A stretch of 64,000 nt of DNA from an uncultured Anaerolineae bacterium. GTDB lineage: Bacteria > Chloroflexota > Anaerolineae > Promineifilales > Promineifilaceae. The stretch is taken from assembly GCA_905479495.1 (NCBI GenBank), contig CAJQMR010000031.1, positions 40,283 to 104,282 on the forward strand. The letters are read 5' to 3'. Each line of letters opens with the position of its first letter. Position 1 is the first letter of the stretch. The position numbers were made by a program, and so were the translations under genes. The notes under the pieces were generated by a model. The model made no database searches. It saw nothing but the letters and a program-made list of their open reading frames with translations, and was not told where the DNA came from. Of the stretch, positions 33,981 to 42,481 are shown piece by piece.

Positions 33981-34151
33981 ATGGAAACGGTAAATTGTGT
34001 GGAATGTGCTGGAGAAGTAGAAGTTGCTGATGATGTCATGATTGGTGAAATTTTGGAATGCCCTGAATGTGGCGCGGAACTGGAGGTGATTAGCATCAAT
34101 CCCGTCACTATCGCCCTGGCCCCAGAAGTGGAAGAGGATTGGGGAGAATAA
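33981..34151 (+). CDS. lysW: LysW amino-group carrier protein
   Basis: 56 residues, acidic, with a zinc finger of the LysW kind: CVEC (6-9) and CPEC (27-30), and the C-terminal EDWGE whose final glutamate side of the chain holds the aminoadipate during lysine synthesis. The family length is about 55, so it is complete. GGAGG lies 9 bp before the ATG. It is the first structural gene after the double attenuator and overlaps nothing; LysX starts 3 bp later. LysW masks the alpha-amino group of aminoadipate so that LysX, Z, Y, J and K can work on the bound intermediate. Confidence 0.96.
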   Translation: METVNCVECAGEVEVADDVMIGEILECPECGAELEVISINPVTIALAPEVEEDWGE

Positions 34152-34154
34152 ACA

Positions 34155-35051
34155 ATGCGCGTTGGGATTTTGTTTTCACGAATTCGACTAGAAGAAAAAC
34201 TGATCGTGCAGGCGCTAGAAGCACGCAACGTGGATTACGAGATGATCGATGTGCGCGAGGCGGTGTTTGATTTGAATGATCCATCTCCCTGGCAGCAGTA
34301 TGACGTCATTCTGGAACGGTGCGTCAGCCACTCGCGGGCGCAGGCAGCGCTGCAAATCTTGGGCGCGTGGAGCATCCCTTGCGTGAACAACGCCCACGTG
34401 GCCCAGGTGTGCGGCAGCAAGCTGGAAACCTCGCTGGCTTTGGTGGCCGCTGGGGTGCCCTCTCCCCGCGTGCAAATTGCCACCACCCCCGAAGCCGCCC
34501 TGGACGCCATCGAAGCGATGGGCTACCCCGTTGTTCTCAAACCGGCCGTAGGCTCCTGGGGCCGCTTGCTGGCCAAAGTGAATGACCGCGAAGCCGCCGA
34601 AGCCATTTTGGAACACAAAAGCACCCTGGGCTCCTATCAACACTCTATCTTCTACATTCAGGAATACATCGCCAAGCCAGATCGGGACATCCGCAGCTTT
34701 GTCGTGGGAGATGAAACGATTTGCGCCATTACCCGCCACTCGGCTCACTGGATTACCAACACGGCGCGCGGCGGTTCGGCCGAAAATTGCCCCGTCACAC
34801 CAGAGCTGGACCACCTGTCGCGGGCGGCGGCCCAGGCCGTCGGCGGCGGCGTGGTGGCTGTGGATTTACTGGAAGATGCGGACGGCCGTCTCCTCGTCAA
34901 CGAAGTCAATTACACCATGGAGTTCCGCAATAGCATCGAGCCGACGGGTGTGGACATTCCAGGGCGTATTGTGGAATACGCGGTACAGGTTGGTGAAGGA
35001 CGTCAAGCGTGGTCAGCGGTTACGGCCGTTGCCAACGGAGCCGCCCAATGA
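34155..35051 (+). CDS. lysX: LysX: alpha-aminoadipate-LysW ligase
   Basis: 298 residues, ATP-grasp family related to RimK. Seen: N-terminal RVGILFSRIRLEEKLI, GSKLETSLALVAAGVPSP, PVVLKPAVGSWGRLLAKVND (ATP-binding strand), FYIQEYIAKPDRDIR, and a C-terminal NEVNYTMEFRNS metal/ATP end. It joins the amino group of alpha-aminoadipate to the C-terminal glutamate of LysW. ArgX-type ligases for glutamate are close relatives, but the flanking homocitrate and homoisocitrate genes argue for aminoadipate. Its TGA overlaps the ATG of lysY (ATGA). Confidence 0.94.
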   Translation: MRVGILFSRIRLEEKLIVQALEARNVDYEMIDVREAVFDLNDPSPWQQYDVILERCVSHSRAQAALQILGAWSIPCVNNAHVAQVCGSKLETSLALVAAGVPSPRVQIATTPEAALDAIEAMGYPVVLKPAVGSWGRLLAKVNDREAAEAILEHKSTLGSYQHSIFYIQEYIAKPDRDIRSFVVGDETICAITRHSAHWITNTARGGSAENCPVTPELDHLSRAAAQAVGGGVVAVDLLEDADGRLLVNEVNYTMEFRNSIEPTGVDIPGRIVEYAVQVGEGRQAWSAVTAVANGAAQ

Positions 35052-36076
35052 CGATCAACGTTTCTATCATAGGCGGCTCTGGTTACGTGGGTGGTGAACT
35101 GCTGCGGCTGCTGCTAGGGCATCCACAGGTGACTGTGCGGCAAATCACCTCGCAGCAGCACGCGGGCAGCTTTGTGCATGGGGTACATCCCAACCTGCGC
35201 GGCGCGACCCGGTTAAAATTCAGCCCCATCGAGGCGCTGGAGCCGTGTGATTTGCTCTTTCTGGCCTTGCCTCACGGCCGGGCTGCCGAGCAGATCGAGC
35301 AGTTTGCCAATCTTGCCGAACGCATCATCGATCTCTCAGCTGATTTTCGCCTGAACGATCCCGCCCTGTACGAAGAATGGTACGGCCGTTCCCATCCTGC
35401 CCCCGAATGGTTGAGCAAATTTGTCTACGGCTTACCAGAACTGCATAGAAATTCGCTACGCGAAGCAGGTTATGTCAGCGGCGTGGGCTGCAACGCCACG
35501 GCTGTTAATTTGGCCCTGGCTCCGTTGGCCCAACAAGGTCTCATCCAGCAGGCGGTCATCGAGGTGAAAGTGGGATCGTCCGAAGGCGGCAACAGCTTTA
35601 GCGCCGCCAGCCATCACCCGGAACGGAGCGGCGCGCTGCGCTCCTTTGCCCCCACCGGGCACCGTCACCAGGCAGAAATGGTCCAAGAGTTAGGCAATTT
35701 TGATTTGCACTTTTCGGCAACGGCCGTTGAGCTTGTGCGCGGTGTTTTGTGTACCGCCCACCTCTTTTTGAACCAGAATTTAGCCGAAAAGGACGTTTGG
35801 AAACTTTACCGTGAGGTGTACGGCAGCGAACCGTTTGTGCGCATCGTGAAGGAGCGCAAAGGCATCTACCGCTATCCGGAACCCAAAATTTTGGCAGGCA
35901 GCAACTTCTGCGACGTGGGCTTTGCCAAAGATGAACGCAGCGGGCGGCTGGTGGTGCTGAGTGCCATTGATAATTTGATGAAGGGTGCGGCAGGAACGGC
36001 CGTTCAGGCCATGAACCTAATGCTAAATTATCCCGAAACCACCGGCCTCACCTTCACCGGCCTGCACCCAATTTGA
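35048..36076 (+). CDS. lysY: LysY: LysW-aminoadipyl-phosphate reductase (ArgC family)
   Basis: 342 residues from ATG 35048. ArgC-like: nucleotide loop SIIGGSGYVGGELLRLLLGHP, LFLALPHGRA, DLSADFRL, catalytic cysteine in VSGVGCNATAVNLALAPL, then GSSEGGNSFSAASHHPERSG and TGHRHQAEM. Reduces the phosphorylated LysW-bound aminoadipate to the semialdehyde with NADPH. The start overlaps the lysX stop by four bases, which favours it over an open frame that begins 39 bp further upstream. Could serve arginine synthesis too if the cell lacks a separate ArgC. Confidence 0.94.
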   Translation: MTINVSIIGGSGYVGGELLRLLLGHPQVTVRQITSQQHAGSFVHGVHPNLRGATRLKFSPIEALEPCDLLFLALPHGRAAEQIEQFANLAERIIDLSADFRLNDPALYEEWYGRSHPAPEWLSKFVYGLPELHRNSLREAGYVSGVGCNATAVNLALAPLAQQGLIQQAVIEVKVGSSEGGNSFSAASHHPERSGALRSFAPTGHRHQAEMVQELGNFDLHFSATAVELVRGVLCTAHLFLNQNLAEKDVWKLYREVYGSEPFVRIVKERKGIYRYPEPKILAGSNFCDVGFAKDERSGRLVVLSAIDNLMKGAAGTAVQAMNLMLNYPETTGLTFTGLHPI

Positions 36077-36079
36077 AAA

Positions 36080-36165
36080 TGGGACACAGATTTTCACTGA
36101 TAAACACAGATAAAAAAAATAAAATCTGTGTAAATCTGTGTGAATCTGTGTTCATCAGTGTCCCA
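36080..36165. repeat. Intergenic inverted repeat, ACACAGATTTTCACTGAT type
   Basis: TGGGACAC (36080-36087) pairs with GTGTCCCA (36158-36165); inside are tandem AATCTGTGT units and their complements. It lies between lysY and lysZ. An in-frame ATG in it (36140) would add 14 spurious residues to LysZ. Confidence 0.8.
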
Positions 36166-36181
36166 TCAAAGGAGAAGTGAA

Positions 36182-37012
36182 ATGATTGTAATTAAAGTTG
36201 GCGGCGGCGAAGGCATTAACTACGACGCCGTTTGCGACGATATTGCCCAATTATGGCAAGAAGGTCAGCAGCTCATCTTCGTTCATGGCGGCTCGCACCG
36301 CACCAACCAGGTGGCGGACGCGCTGGGCCATCCACCCCAATTTGTTACCTCCCCCTCCGGCTACACCAGCCGCCTGACCGACCGGGCCACGCTGGAAATT
36401 TTCCAGATGGTGTACTGCGGCCAGATCAACAAAACGCTAGTGGAACGGCTGCAACGGCGCGGCGTCAACGCGGTAGGGCTGTCGGGGATTGACGGCCGTA
36501 TCTGGCAGGGTCCACGCAAAAAAGTGATCAAAGTGGTGGAAAACGGCCGTACGCGAATCATGCGTGACAACTTCACCGGCAAAGTCACCGAAGTGAACCG
36601 CGATTTTCTGCAGAACCTGCTCAGCGCAGGCTGCCTGCCGGTGCTCACCCCACCCGCCATCAGCTTTGAGGGTGAAGCGATGAACGTCGATGGCGACCGG
36701 GCCGCAGCGGCCACCGCCGCCGCCTTCCGCGCCGAGGAGCTGCTCATCCTCTCCAACGTGCCCGGCGTCCTGCGCCACTTCCCCGACGAGAACAGCCTCA
36801 TTCCCCAACTCAACGCCGACCAAATTGACCAGGTGGCCGAGGAGCACGCCCAGGGACGGATGCGTATCAAGCTGCTGGGCGCGCAGGAAGCATTGGTGCA
36901 AGGCGTCCACCGCGTGGTGTTGGGTGATGCGCGCGGCCAGCAGCCCATCTTGCGCGCGCTGGACGGCCAGGGCACGGTCATCATCCAGGCACAACCGGAG
37001 GAGGCAGCATGA
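36182..37012 (+). CDS. lysZ: LysZ: LysW-aminoadipate kinase (ArgB/amino-acid kinase family)
   Basis: 276 residues from ATG 36182, which has AAAGGAGAAG 3-12 bp upstream. Amino-acid kinase fold: MIVIKVGGGEGINYDAV, LIFVHGGSHRTNQVADALG, AVGLSGIDGR, LPVLTPPA, MNVDGDRAAAATAAA and LLILSNVPGVLR. Phosphorylates the free carboxyl of LysW-aminoadipate before reduction by LysY. Related ArgB uses acetylglutamate; the gene context decides. Confidence 0.94.
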   Translation: MIVIKVGGGEGINYDAVCDDIAQLWQEGQQLIFVHGGSHRTNQVADALGHPPQFVTSPSGYTSRLTDRATLEIFQMVYCGQINKTLVERLQRRGVNAVGLSGIDGRIWQGPRKKVIKVVENGRTRIMRDNFTGKVTEVNRDFLQNLLSAGCLPVLTPPAISFEGEAMNVDGDRAAAATAAAFRAEELLILSNVPGVLRHFPDENSLIPQLNADQIDQVAEEHAQGRMRIKLLGAQEALVQGVHRVVLGDARGQQPILRALDGQGTVIIQAQPEEAA

Positions 37013-37023
37013 ACCAAAAGATA

Positions 37024-37105
37024 AAATCCACAGATTTCGCAGATTTCGCAGATTTTTTATTTTCTCTGCGCCTCAGCGCCTCTGCGTTAAATCTTCTTGC
37101 GGAGG
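37024..37105. repeat. Intergenic repeat, CAGATTTCGCAGATT and CTCTGCGCCTCAGCG types
   Basis: Tandem CAGATTTCGCAGATTTCG units directly followed by the CTCTGCG-type family. It separates lysZ from lysJ and ends just before the lysJ ribosome site GGAGG. Confidence 0.75.
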
Positions 37106-37109
37106 CAGC

Positions 37110-38303
37110 ATGAATATTTTCCAGCAAGAAGACACATTTGGCAGCGGGGTTTACGGCAAGCGAGATGTAGCCATCGTACGCGGCCAGGGCACGACAGTTT
37201 GGGATGAAAACGGCCGTCCTTACCTAGATTGCGCCGCCGGAATTGGCGTAGCCAACGTCGGCCATTGCCATCCACTGGTGGTGGCGGCCATTACGGCCCA
37301 GGCCAACCAGCTCATCACCTGCCAGGAAATGTTCTACAACGACCAGCGCAGCCAGTTCATGGCCCGACTGGCCGCCGTCCTTCCCGGCGACTTAGATCGC
37401 GTTTACCTGTGCAATTCCGGCACGGAGGCGGTGGAAGCAGCCATCAAATTTGCCCGCCTCAGCACTGGTCGGCCCGGCGTTGTGGCGGCGATGCGCGGCT
37501 TTCACGGCCGCACGCTGGGAGCCCTTTCCGCCACGCACAAAAAAGAATATCGCCAGCCGTTTGAGCCGCTGGTAAGCCACTTCAGCCACGTCCCTTTTGG
37601 TAATATCGACCGGCTCGATGCGGCCATCACGGAAGAAACGGCCGCTCTCATTCTGGAAATTATCCAGGGCGAAGGCGGCGTGCGTTTGGCGGATCCCACC
37701 TACTTTCAAGAAGCCAGCCGCCTCTGCCGCGAACGTGGCGCTTTGTTGATAATCGACGAGGTGCAGACGGGATACGGCCGTACCGGCAAACTGTTTGCCT
37801 GCGAACAGTACAATTTGGTACCCGACCTCATCTGCCTGGGCAAAGCAATGGCCGGGGGCCTGCCGATGGCTGCTGTGGGGATTGGCCCGCGCGTACAAAA
37901 TCTGGCTCCGGGATTGCACGGTTCAACCTTTGGCGGGAATCCGCTGGCCTGTGCGGCAGGAACGGCCGTTCTCGACATCTTCCAGCAAACCGACCTGGCC
38001 ACCCGTGCCGCCACCTTGGGCGAACAATTCCGCCAGCAAGTCGAAGCGCTCAACCTGCCGCTGGTACGCGAAGTACGCGGCCTGGGGCTGCTGGTTGGCA
38101 TTGAGCTGCGCCAGCGAGCCATGCCCTACGTGCAGGCACTCATGGCGGAAGGCATCATTGCCCTGACGGCAGGCAGCACCGTGATTCGCCTTTTGCCCCC
38201 GCTCACCATCACAAGCGATGAGCTGGATCGCGTTGTCGCTGCTCTGGAAAAAGTGCTGACGGCCGAAGAAAGGAGTACCACCCGTGAACAGCTTCCAGCT
38301 TAA
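37110..38303 (+). CDS. lysJ: LysJ: LysW-aminoadipate semialdehyde aminotransferase
   Basis: 397 residues from ATG 37110, with GGAGG 4 bp upstream. Class III PLP aminotransferase (ArgD-like): YLDCAAGIGVANVGHCHP, LCNSGTEAVEAAIKFAR, RGFHGRTLGALSATHKKEYR, LLIIDEVQTGYGRTGKLFACE and the PLP lysine in LICLGKAMAGGLPMAAVG. Transfers an amino group from glutamate to LysW-bound aminoadipate semialdehyde, forming LysW-lysine. A much longer open frame starts at 36690 inside lysZ but the extra part has no family similarity. The next gene overlaps its last 20 bp. Confidence 0.95.
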   Translation: MNIFQQEDTFGSGVYGKRDVAIVRGQGTTVWDENGRPYLDCAAGIGVANVGHCHPLVVAAITAQANQLITCQEMFYNDQRSQFMARLAAVLPGDLDRVYLCNSGTEAVEAAIKFARLSTGRPGVVAAMRGFHGRTLGALSATHKKEYRQPFEPLVSHFSHVPFGNIDRLDAAITEETAALILEIIQGEGGVRLADPTYFQEASRLCRERGALLIIDEVQTGYGRTGKLFACEQYNLVPDLICLGKAMAGGLPMAAVGIGPRVQNLAPGLHGSTFGGNPLACAAGTAVLDIFQQTDLATRAATLGEQFRQQVEALNLPLVREVRGLGLLVGIELRQRAMPYVQALMAEGIIALTAGSTVIRLLPPLTITSDELDRVVAALEKVLTAEERSTTREQLPA

Positions 38304-39366
38304 CACAGATGACGGCGCGGTGAATTTTTTGCAGCGGTTGGTGGAAATTCCAAGTTTGTCTGGGGAGGAAACGGCCGTTGCCCGCTTCCTCGTCCAGCAG
38401 ATGAGCCTGTCTGGCTTCACCGCCCAGGTAGACGCCGCAGGCAATGCTGTCGGCCAGCGCAGCTGCCCCGATGCCAACGGCGACATCCAGCAAGAAATTG
38501 TGCTGCTAGGCCACATGGACACCGTTCCTGGCGATATTCCGGTCCGACAAGAAGCTGGCAAACTATACGGCCGTGGCAGCGTCGATGCCAAAGGTCCGTT
38601 AGCCACCTTTGTCGTGGCCGCCGCTCGTGCTGACCTGCCTCCCGGCACACACCTCGTCGTGGTTGGGGCCGTGGAAGAAGAAGCGGCAACCTCCAAAGGA
38701 GCACGGCATGTCGTCTCCAAATTTCAGCCAACAGCCTGCATCATCGGCGAACCCAGCGGCTGGGACGGCATCACGCTGGGCTACAAAGGGCGGCTGCTCA
38801 TCGACGCCTGCTTTGCCCAGCCGATGTCGCACACAGCCGGTGCCGAATCCGGTGCAGCTGAACTAGGCCTCGCCTGGTACAACGCGGTGATGGCTTACAT
38901 TACCCAATTCAACGCCGACAAGTCGCGCCTGTTTAACCAGTTGCTGCCGTCTGTGCGCGAATTGCACACCAGCAGTGACGGCCTGGAAAATCGCCTGGAA
39001 ATGAAGCTGGGCATTCGCCTGCCACCCAATTTTGACGTGGCTGAATTTGAAGCCTGGCTGCAAGAAAGTGCGGGGGAAGCTGGCACAATTCGCACCTACG
39101 CCCATGAGCCAGCGATCCAAAGCAAACGCACCAATCCGCTGGCCCAGGCATTCAATCGGGCCATCCGCCAAATGGGCAGCGTGCCCAGCTACAAGCTCAA
39201 AACGGGCACGTCAGACATGAACGTGGTGGGGCCGATTTGGAACTGCCCCACCGTGGCCTACGGCCCAGGCGACAGCGCGCTGGACCACACGCCGGACGAA
39301 CACATCGTCATTAAGGAATATTTGCAGGCAATTAAGATATTACAAACGGTGCTAACCAATCTGTAG
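38284..39366 (+). CDS. lysK: LysK: LysW-lysine hydrolase (M20-type deacylase)
   Basis: 360 residues. M20/DapE-type zinc peptidase: LVEIPSLSGEETAVARFLV, GHMDTVPGDIPVRQ (metal His and Asp), YGRGSVDAKGPLATFV, GAVEEEAATSKGARHV (catalytic and metal Glu), PSGWDGITLGYKG, and TGTSDMNVVG. Releases free lysine from LysW at the end of the pathway. Starts at GTG with AGGAG 9 bp upstream, overlapping lysJ by 20 bp. Its TAG lies at the left end of a structured repeat. Confidence 0.94.
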   Translation: MNSFQLNTDDGAVNFLQRLVEIPSLSGEETAVARFLVQQMSLSGFTAQVDAAGNAVGQRSCPDANGDIQQEIVLLGHMDTVPGDIPVRQEAGKLYGRGSVDAKGPLATFVVAAARADLPPGTHLVVVGAVEEEAATSKGARHVVSKFQPTACIIGEPSGWDGITLGYKGRLLIDACFAQPMSHTAGAESGAAELGLAWYNAVMAYITQFNADKSRLFNQLLPSVRELHTSSDGLENRLEMKLGIRLPPNFDVAEFEAWLQESAGEAGTIRTYAHEPAIQSKRTNPLAQAFNRAIRQMGSVPSYKLKTGTSDMNVVGPIWNCPTVAYGPGDSALDHTPDEHIVIKEYLQAIKILQTVLTNL

Positions 39367-39415
39367 CCGAGGATTCCAATCCTCGCTTTGGCGCGCTAAG
39401 AAAGCGCGGCTACAG
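39361..39415. repeat. Three-way-junction palindromic repeat after lysK
   Basis: Outer arms CTGTAGCCG / CGGCTACAG enclose two separate hairpins, CGAGGATT-CC-AATCCTCG and CGCTTT-N11-AAAGCG, so the single strand would fold as a cloverleaf-like junction. The lysK stop codon TAG is part of the left arm. Confidence 0.8.
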
Positions 39416-39416
39416 G

Positions 39417-40577
39417 ATGAACGGGAAAAAGAATATGAGTATACAAAACTATTCAATTATTGAATCCACCCTGCGGGAAGGTGAGCAGTTTGTCAACGCA
39501 TTTTTTAGCATCGAGGAAAAGATTCAGATTGCCACGCTGCTGGATGCCTTTGGCGTGGAGTATCTGGAGCTGACCTCGCCGCTGGCTTCGCCGCAGAGCG
39601 CCAAAGATTGCACCACCATCGCCAGGTTGGGGCTGAATGCCCGCATTCTAACCCACACACGCTGCAACCTGGAAGACGCCAAACGGGCCGTAGACTGCGG
39701 CGTCGATGGCGTGGATGTGGTCATTGGCACTTCCTCATTTTTGCGCGAGTTCAGTCACGGAATGAGCATCGAACAAATCCTGGATTTGGCGCAGGAGGTG
39801 GTTGCCTATTTGCTGAGCCAAAATGTGGAAACCCGCTTTAGCACAGAGGACAGTTTGCGCAGCGATTTTGCGGACATTTTAGAGATTTACAAAGCGGTGG
39901 ATGCCCTGGGCGTGCATCGCGTAGGCGTGGCAGACACGGTAGGCGTGGGCACGCCGCGACAAATCTATGAGATTGTGTCTACGCTGCGGCAAAACATCGG
40001 CTGCGATATTGAGTTTCACGGGCACAATGATTCGGGCTGCGCCATTGCCAATGCGTACGCAGCGCTGGAAGCGGGGGCGACGCACATCGACACCAGCATT
40101 TTGGGCATTGGCGAACGCAACGGCATTACGCCGCTGGGCGGGCTGGTGGCCCGACTGTACGCCACCGATCCGGCACTTGTGAAAAAGTACAATCTACCCC
40201 TGATTCGCAAACTGGACCAGACGGTAGCGCGGCTGGTGCAGGTAGATATTCCGTTCAACAATTACATCACTGGCTTTGCCAGCTTTACGCACAAGGCGGG
40301 CATCCATGCCAAGGCGGTGTTGAACAATCCCAGCACCTACGAGATTTTGAATCCAGAGGATTTTGGGCTGACGCGATATGTGCATGTGGCTCACCGGCTG
40401 ACGGGTTGGAACGCGGTGAAAAGTCGGGCGGATCAGTTGGGGTTGATCTTGGATAAGGAACAGTTAAAGCGGCTGGCAGAGCAGATTAAGCTGATGGCGG
40501 ATAACGGCCGTATCACCCTCGATGATGTGGATAGCTATTTGTATGAAGCGGCTGAGCGGCAAGCAGCGATAATTTAG
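39417..40577 (+). CDS. lysS: Homocitrate synthase
   Basis: 386 residues. HMG-CoA-lyase/isopropylmalate-synthase type TIM barrel: IIESTLREGEQFVNAFFS at the start, YLELTSPLASPQSAKD, TRFSTEDSLRS, VADTVGVGTPRQIYEI, DIEFHGHNDSGCAIANAY (metal histidines) and GIGERNGITPLGG, close to the Thermus homocitrate synthase as I remember it. Condenses acetyl-CoA and 2-oxoglutarate, the committed and usually lysine-inhibited step. No separate C-terminal regulatory domain is present, as in Thermus. Two possible starts: ATG 39417 or ATG 39435; the second would begin right before the conserved part. Confidence 0.93.
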   Translation: MNGKKNMSIQNYSIIESTLREGEQFVNAFFSIEEKIQIATLLDAFGVEYLELTSPLASPQSAKDCTTIARLGLNARILTHTRCNLEDAKRAVDCGVDGVDVVIGTSSFLREFSHGMSIEQILDLAQEVVAYLLSQNVETRFSTEDSLRSDFADILEIYKAVDALGVHRVGVADTVGVGTPRQIYEIVSTLRQNIGCDIEFHGHNDSGCAIANAYAALEAGATHIDTSILGIGERNGITPLGGLVARLYATDPALVKKYNLPLIRKLDQTVARLVQVDIPFNNYITGFASFTHKAGIHAKAVLNNPSTYEILNPEDFGLTRYVHVAHRLTGWNAVKSRADQLGLILDKEQLKRLAEQIKLMADNGRITLDDVDSYLYEAAERQAAII

Positions 40578-40623
40578 GAACGCAGAGTTTCGCGGAGATG
40601 ACACAGAGTTTCGCAGAGAAAAA
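40577..40623. repeat. Intergenic repeat, ACGCAGAGTTTCGCGGAG type
   Basis: Two tandem units of the CGCAGAGTTTCGCAGAG family between homocitrate synthase and lysT; the family's complement is not present here. Confidence 0.65.
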
Positions 40624-40635
40624 GGGGAAAACATT

Positions 40636-41874
40636 ATGGGACAAACATTAGCAGAACAAATTTTAGGGCAGAAGGTGGGAACGGCCGTTTCCCCTGGCGA
40701 TCTCATCGTCATTGAGCCAGATGTGGCGATGGGGCATGATTCCCTCTCACCGGGCATCATCAGCATCATGACCGACCGGCTGAAAGCGGAACGGGTCCAC
40801 AACCCGGAGCAGGTGGTCCTAGTAATGGACCACGTTGCCCCGGCGGCCACCGTGGGCGTGGCCGACAACCAAAACAAGGTGCGCCGCTTTGCCCAGGCGC
40901 AAGGCACGCGCCTGTTTGAGATTGGACGCGGCATTTGCCACCAGGTTTTGGTGGAAGAGGGCATTGCCCAGCCGGGCAGGGTCATCATCGGCTCGGATTC
41001 GCATTCGACGAGCTACGGCGCGGTGGGGGCGTTTGGCAGCGGCATGGGCTCGACAGACATCGCCCTGGCCTGGGCTACGGGCAAAACGTGGCTGCGCGTG
41101 CCGGAGACGATTCGGGTGCAGGTGAACGGCCGTTTCCAACCCGGCGTCGATGCCAAAGATTTTGCTCTAAAGTTGTGCCGCGTTTTGGGCATTGGCGGCG
41201 CAACGTACAAGGCGGTGGAATATCATGGACTGGCGTGGCTGCCGCTAAACGGTCGTCAGACAGTTTGCAGCATGGCAATTGAGCTAGGAGCCAAGGCGGG
41301 CATGTTCCCGCCGCTGGGCGCAGTGGCCGAGCGGTACGATGTGCCAGAGTGGCTGTTTGTCGATCCCGAAGCGACATATGAGCAAACGATTGAAATTGAT
41401 CTGGACAGCTTGCAGCCGCAGATTGCCATCCCCCACTCAGTGGATGACGTGGTAGATTTGGGCGAGGTGGCTGGTACAAAGGTGGATGTGATCTTTTTGG
41501 GGACGTGTACAAACGGCCGTTACGAAGACATGCGCGAAGCGGCCAACATTTTGCGCGGACGGCAGTTGGCCAGCAATGTACGCCTCATCGTCAGTCCGGC
41601 CAGCCGTTGGGAACTCCAGCGGGCCATCGCCGATGACACGATGAACACGCTGCTGGAATCCGGGGCAACGCTGACGACGCCAGGCTGCGGCCCCTGCATG
41701 GGGCGGCACCAGGGCACCCTGGGCCAGGATGACGTTTGTTTGTCCACCGGCAACCGCAACTTCCGGGGGCGAATGGGACATCCCACGTCGCAGATTTATC
41801 TATCGAGTCCGGCGGTGGCGGCGGCAACGGCCGTTACCGGGCATATCACCGACCCACGCGAGATAGGAGTTTAA
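40636..41874 (+). CDS. lysT: Homoaconitase large subunit
   Basis: 412 residues, LeuC/LysT family. [4Fe-4S] ligands: Cys in FLGTCTNGRYEDMREAANIL and the pair in GCGPCMGRH. Other marks: VMDHVAPAATV, GSDSHSTSYGAVGAFGSGMGSTDIALAWATGKTW, and PLGAVAERYDVP. With the small subunit it isomerises homocitrate to homoisocitrate. It could alternatively be isopropylmalate isomerase, but the place between homocitrate synthase and the homoisocitrate dehydrogenase settles the lysine role. Confidence 0.92.
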   Translation: MGQTLAEQILGQKVGTAVSPGDLIVIEPDVAMGHDSLSPGIISIMTDRLKAERVHNPEQVVLVMDHVAPAATVGVADNQNKVRRFAQAQGTRLFEIGRGICHQVLVEEGIAQPGRVIIGSDSHSTSYGAVGAFGSGMGSTDIALAWATGKTWLRVPETIRVQVNGRFQPGVDAKDFALKLCRVLGIGGATYKAVEYHGLAWLPLNGRQTVCSMAIELGAKAGMFPPLGAVAERYDVPEWLFVDPEATYEQTIEIDLDSLQPQIAIPHSVDDVVDLGEVAGTKVDVIFLGTCTNGRYEDMREAANILRGRQLASNVRLIVSPASRWELQRAIADDTMNTLLESGATLTTPGCGPCMGRHQGTLGQDDVCLSTGNRNFRGRMGHPTSQIYLSSPAVAAATAVTGHITDPREIGV

Positions 41875-41877
41875 CAA

Positions 41878-41963
41878 TCCACAGATTACGCAGATTACGC
41901 AGATTTTCCTCCATCTCTCTGTGAAACTCTGTGTCTTCTCTGCGCGACTCTGTGTTCCGCTTT
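41878..41963. repeat. Intergenic repeat, CAGATTACGCAGATT and CTCTGTGAAACTCTGTG types
   Basis: Tandem CAGATTACG units followed by CTCTGTGAAACTCTGTG units, between lysT and lysU. Confidence 0.75.
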
Positions 41964-41979
41964 TAAAAAGGAGCAAAAA

Positions 41980-42480
41980 ATGGCAAGAATATGGAAATTT
42001 GGCAAAGATGTAGACACCGACCAGATCGTCCCCGGACGATATGCGCCGTACATGTTGAAAAAAGGGCAAGACGTGAAGGATTACGCCTTTTGCGAGGCGC
42101 GGCCCGAGTTTGCCGCCAACGCCCAGCCGGGCGACATCATCGTGGCCGATGAAAATTTTGGCTGCGGTTCTTCCCGCGAATATGCGCCAGAGGCACTGCG
42201 CCGCCGCCAGATTGGGGCGATTATTGCTCCCAGCTTCGCCCGCATCTTCTTCCGCAACGCGATCAATTTGGGCATCCCGCTGTACGAATCCAGCGAGGCG
42301 CCTGGCCTGGTAGAAGATGGCGAAGAAGCGAGCCTGGACTTGGAAATAAACCAATTGCAGACGGCGAACATCACCTTGGATTTGCCCAGTCTGCCGCCGT
42401 TTGCCCTGGCAATTATGCAGGTGGGTGGCATTGTGCCGTATGTGCGGGAACACGGCCGTTTCCCAGGAGAAGCAGCTTAA
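41980..42480 (+). CDS. lysU: Homoaconitase small subunit
   Basis: 166 residues, the swivelling domain of the LeuD/LysU family: FGKDVDTDQIVPGRY near the start, FGCGSSREYAPEALRR for substrate binding and APSFARIFFRNAINLGIPL. Pairs with the large subunit encoded upstream. AAAGGAG lies 8 bp before the ATG. One base separates its stop from the next ATG. Confidence 0.94.
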   Translation: MARIWKFGKDVDTDQIVPGRYAPYMLKKGQDVKDYAFCEARPEFAANAQPGDIIVADENFGCGSSREYAPEALRRRQIGAIIAPSFARIFFRNAINLGIPLYESSEAPGLVEDGEEASLDLEINQLQTANITLDLPSLPPFALAIMQVGGIVPYVREHGRFPGEAA

Positions 42481-42481
42481 C

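Noticed and set aside
36140..36181. Upstream start of lysZ
   Set aside because: The extra residues are encoded by the AATCTGTGT repeat; ATG 36182 has a strong ribosome site.
36690..37109. Long N-terminal extension of LysJ
   Set aside because: It overlaps lysZ in another frame and shows no family similarity; ATG 37110 has a good GGAGG.
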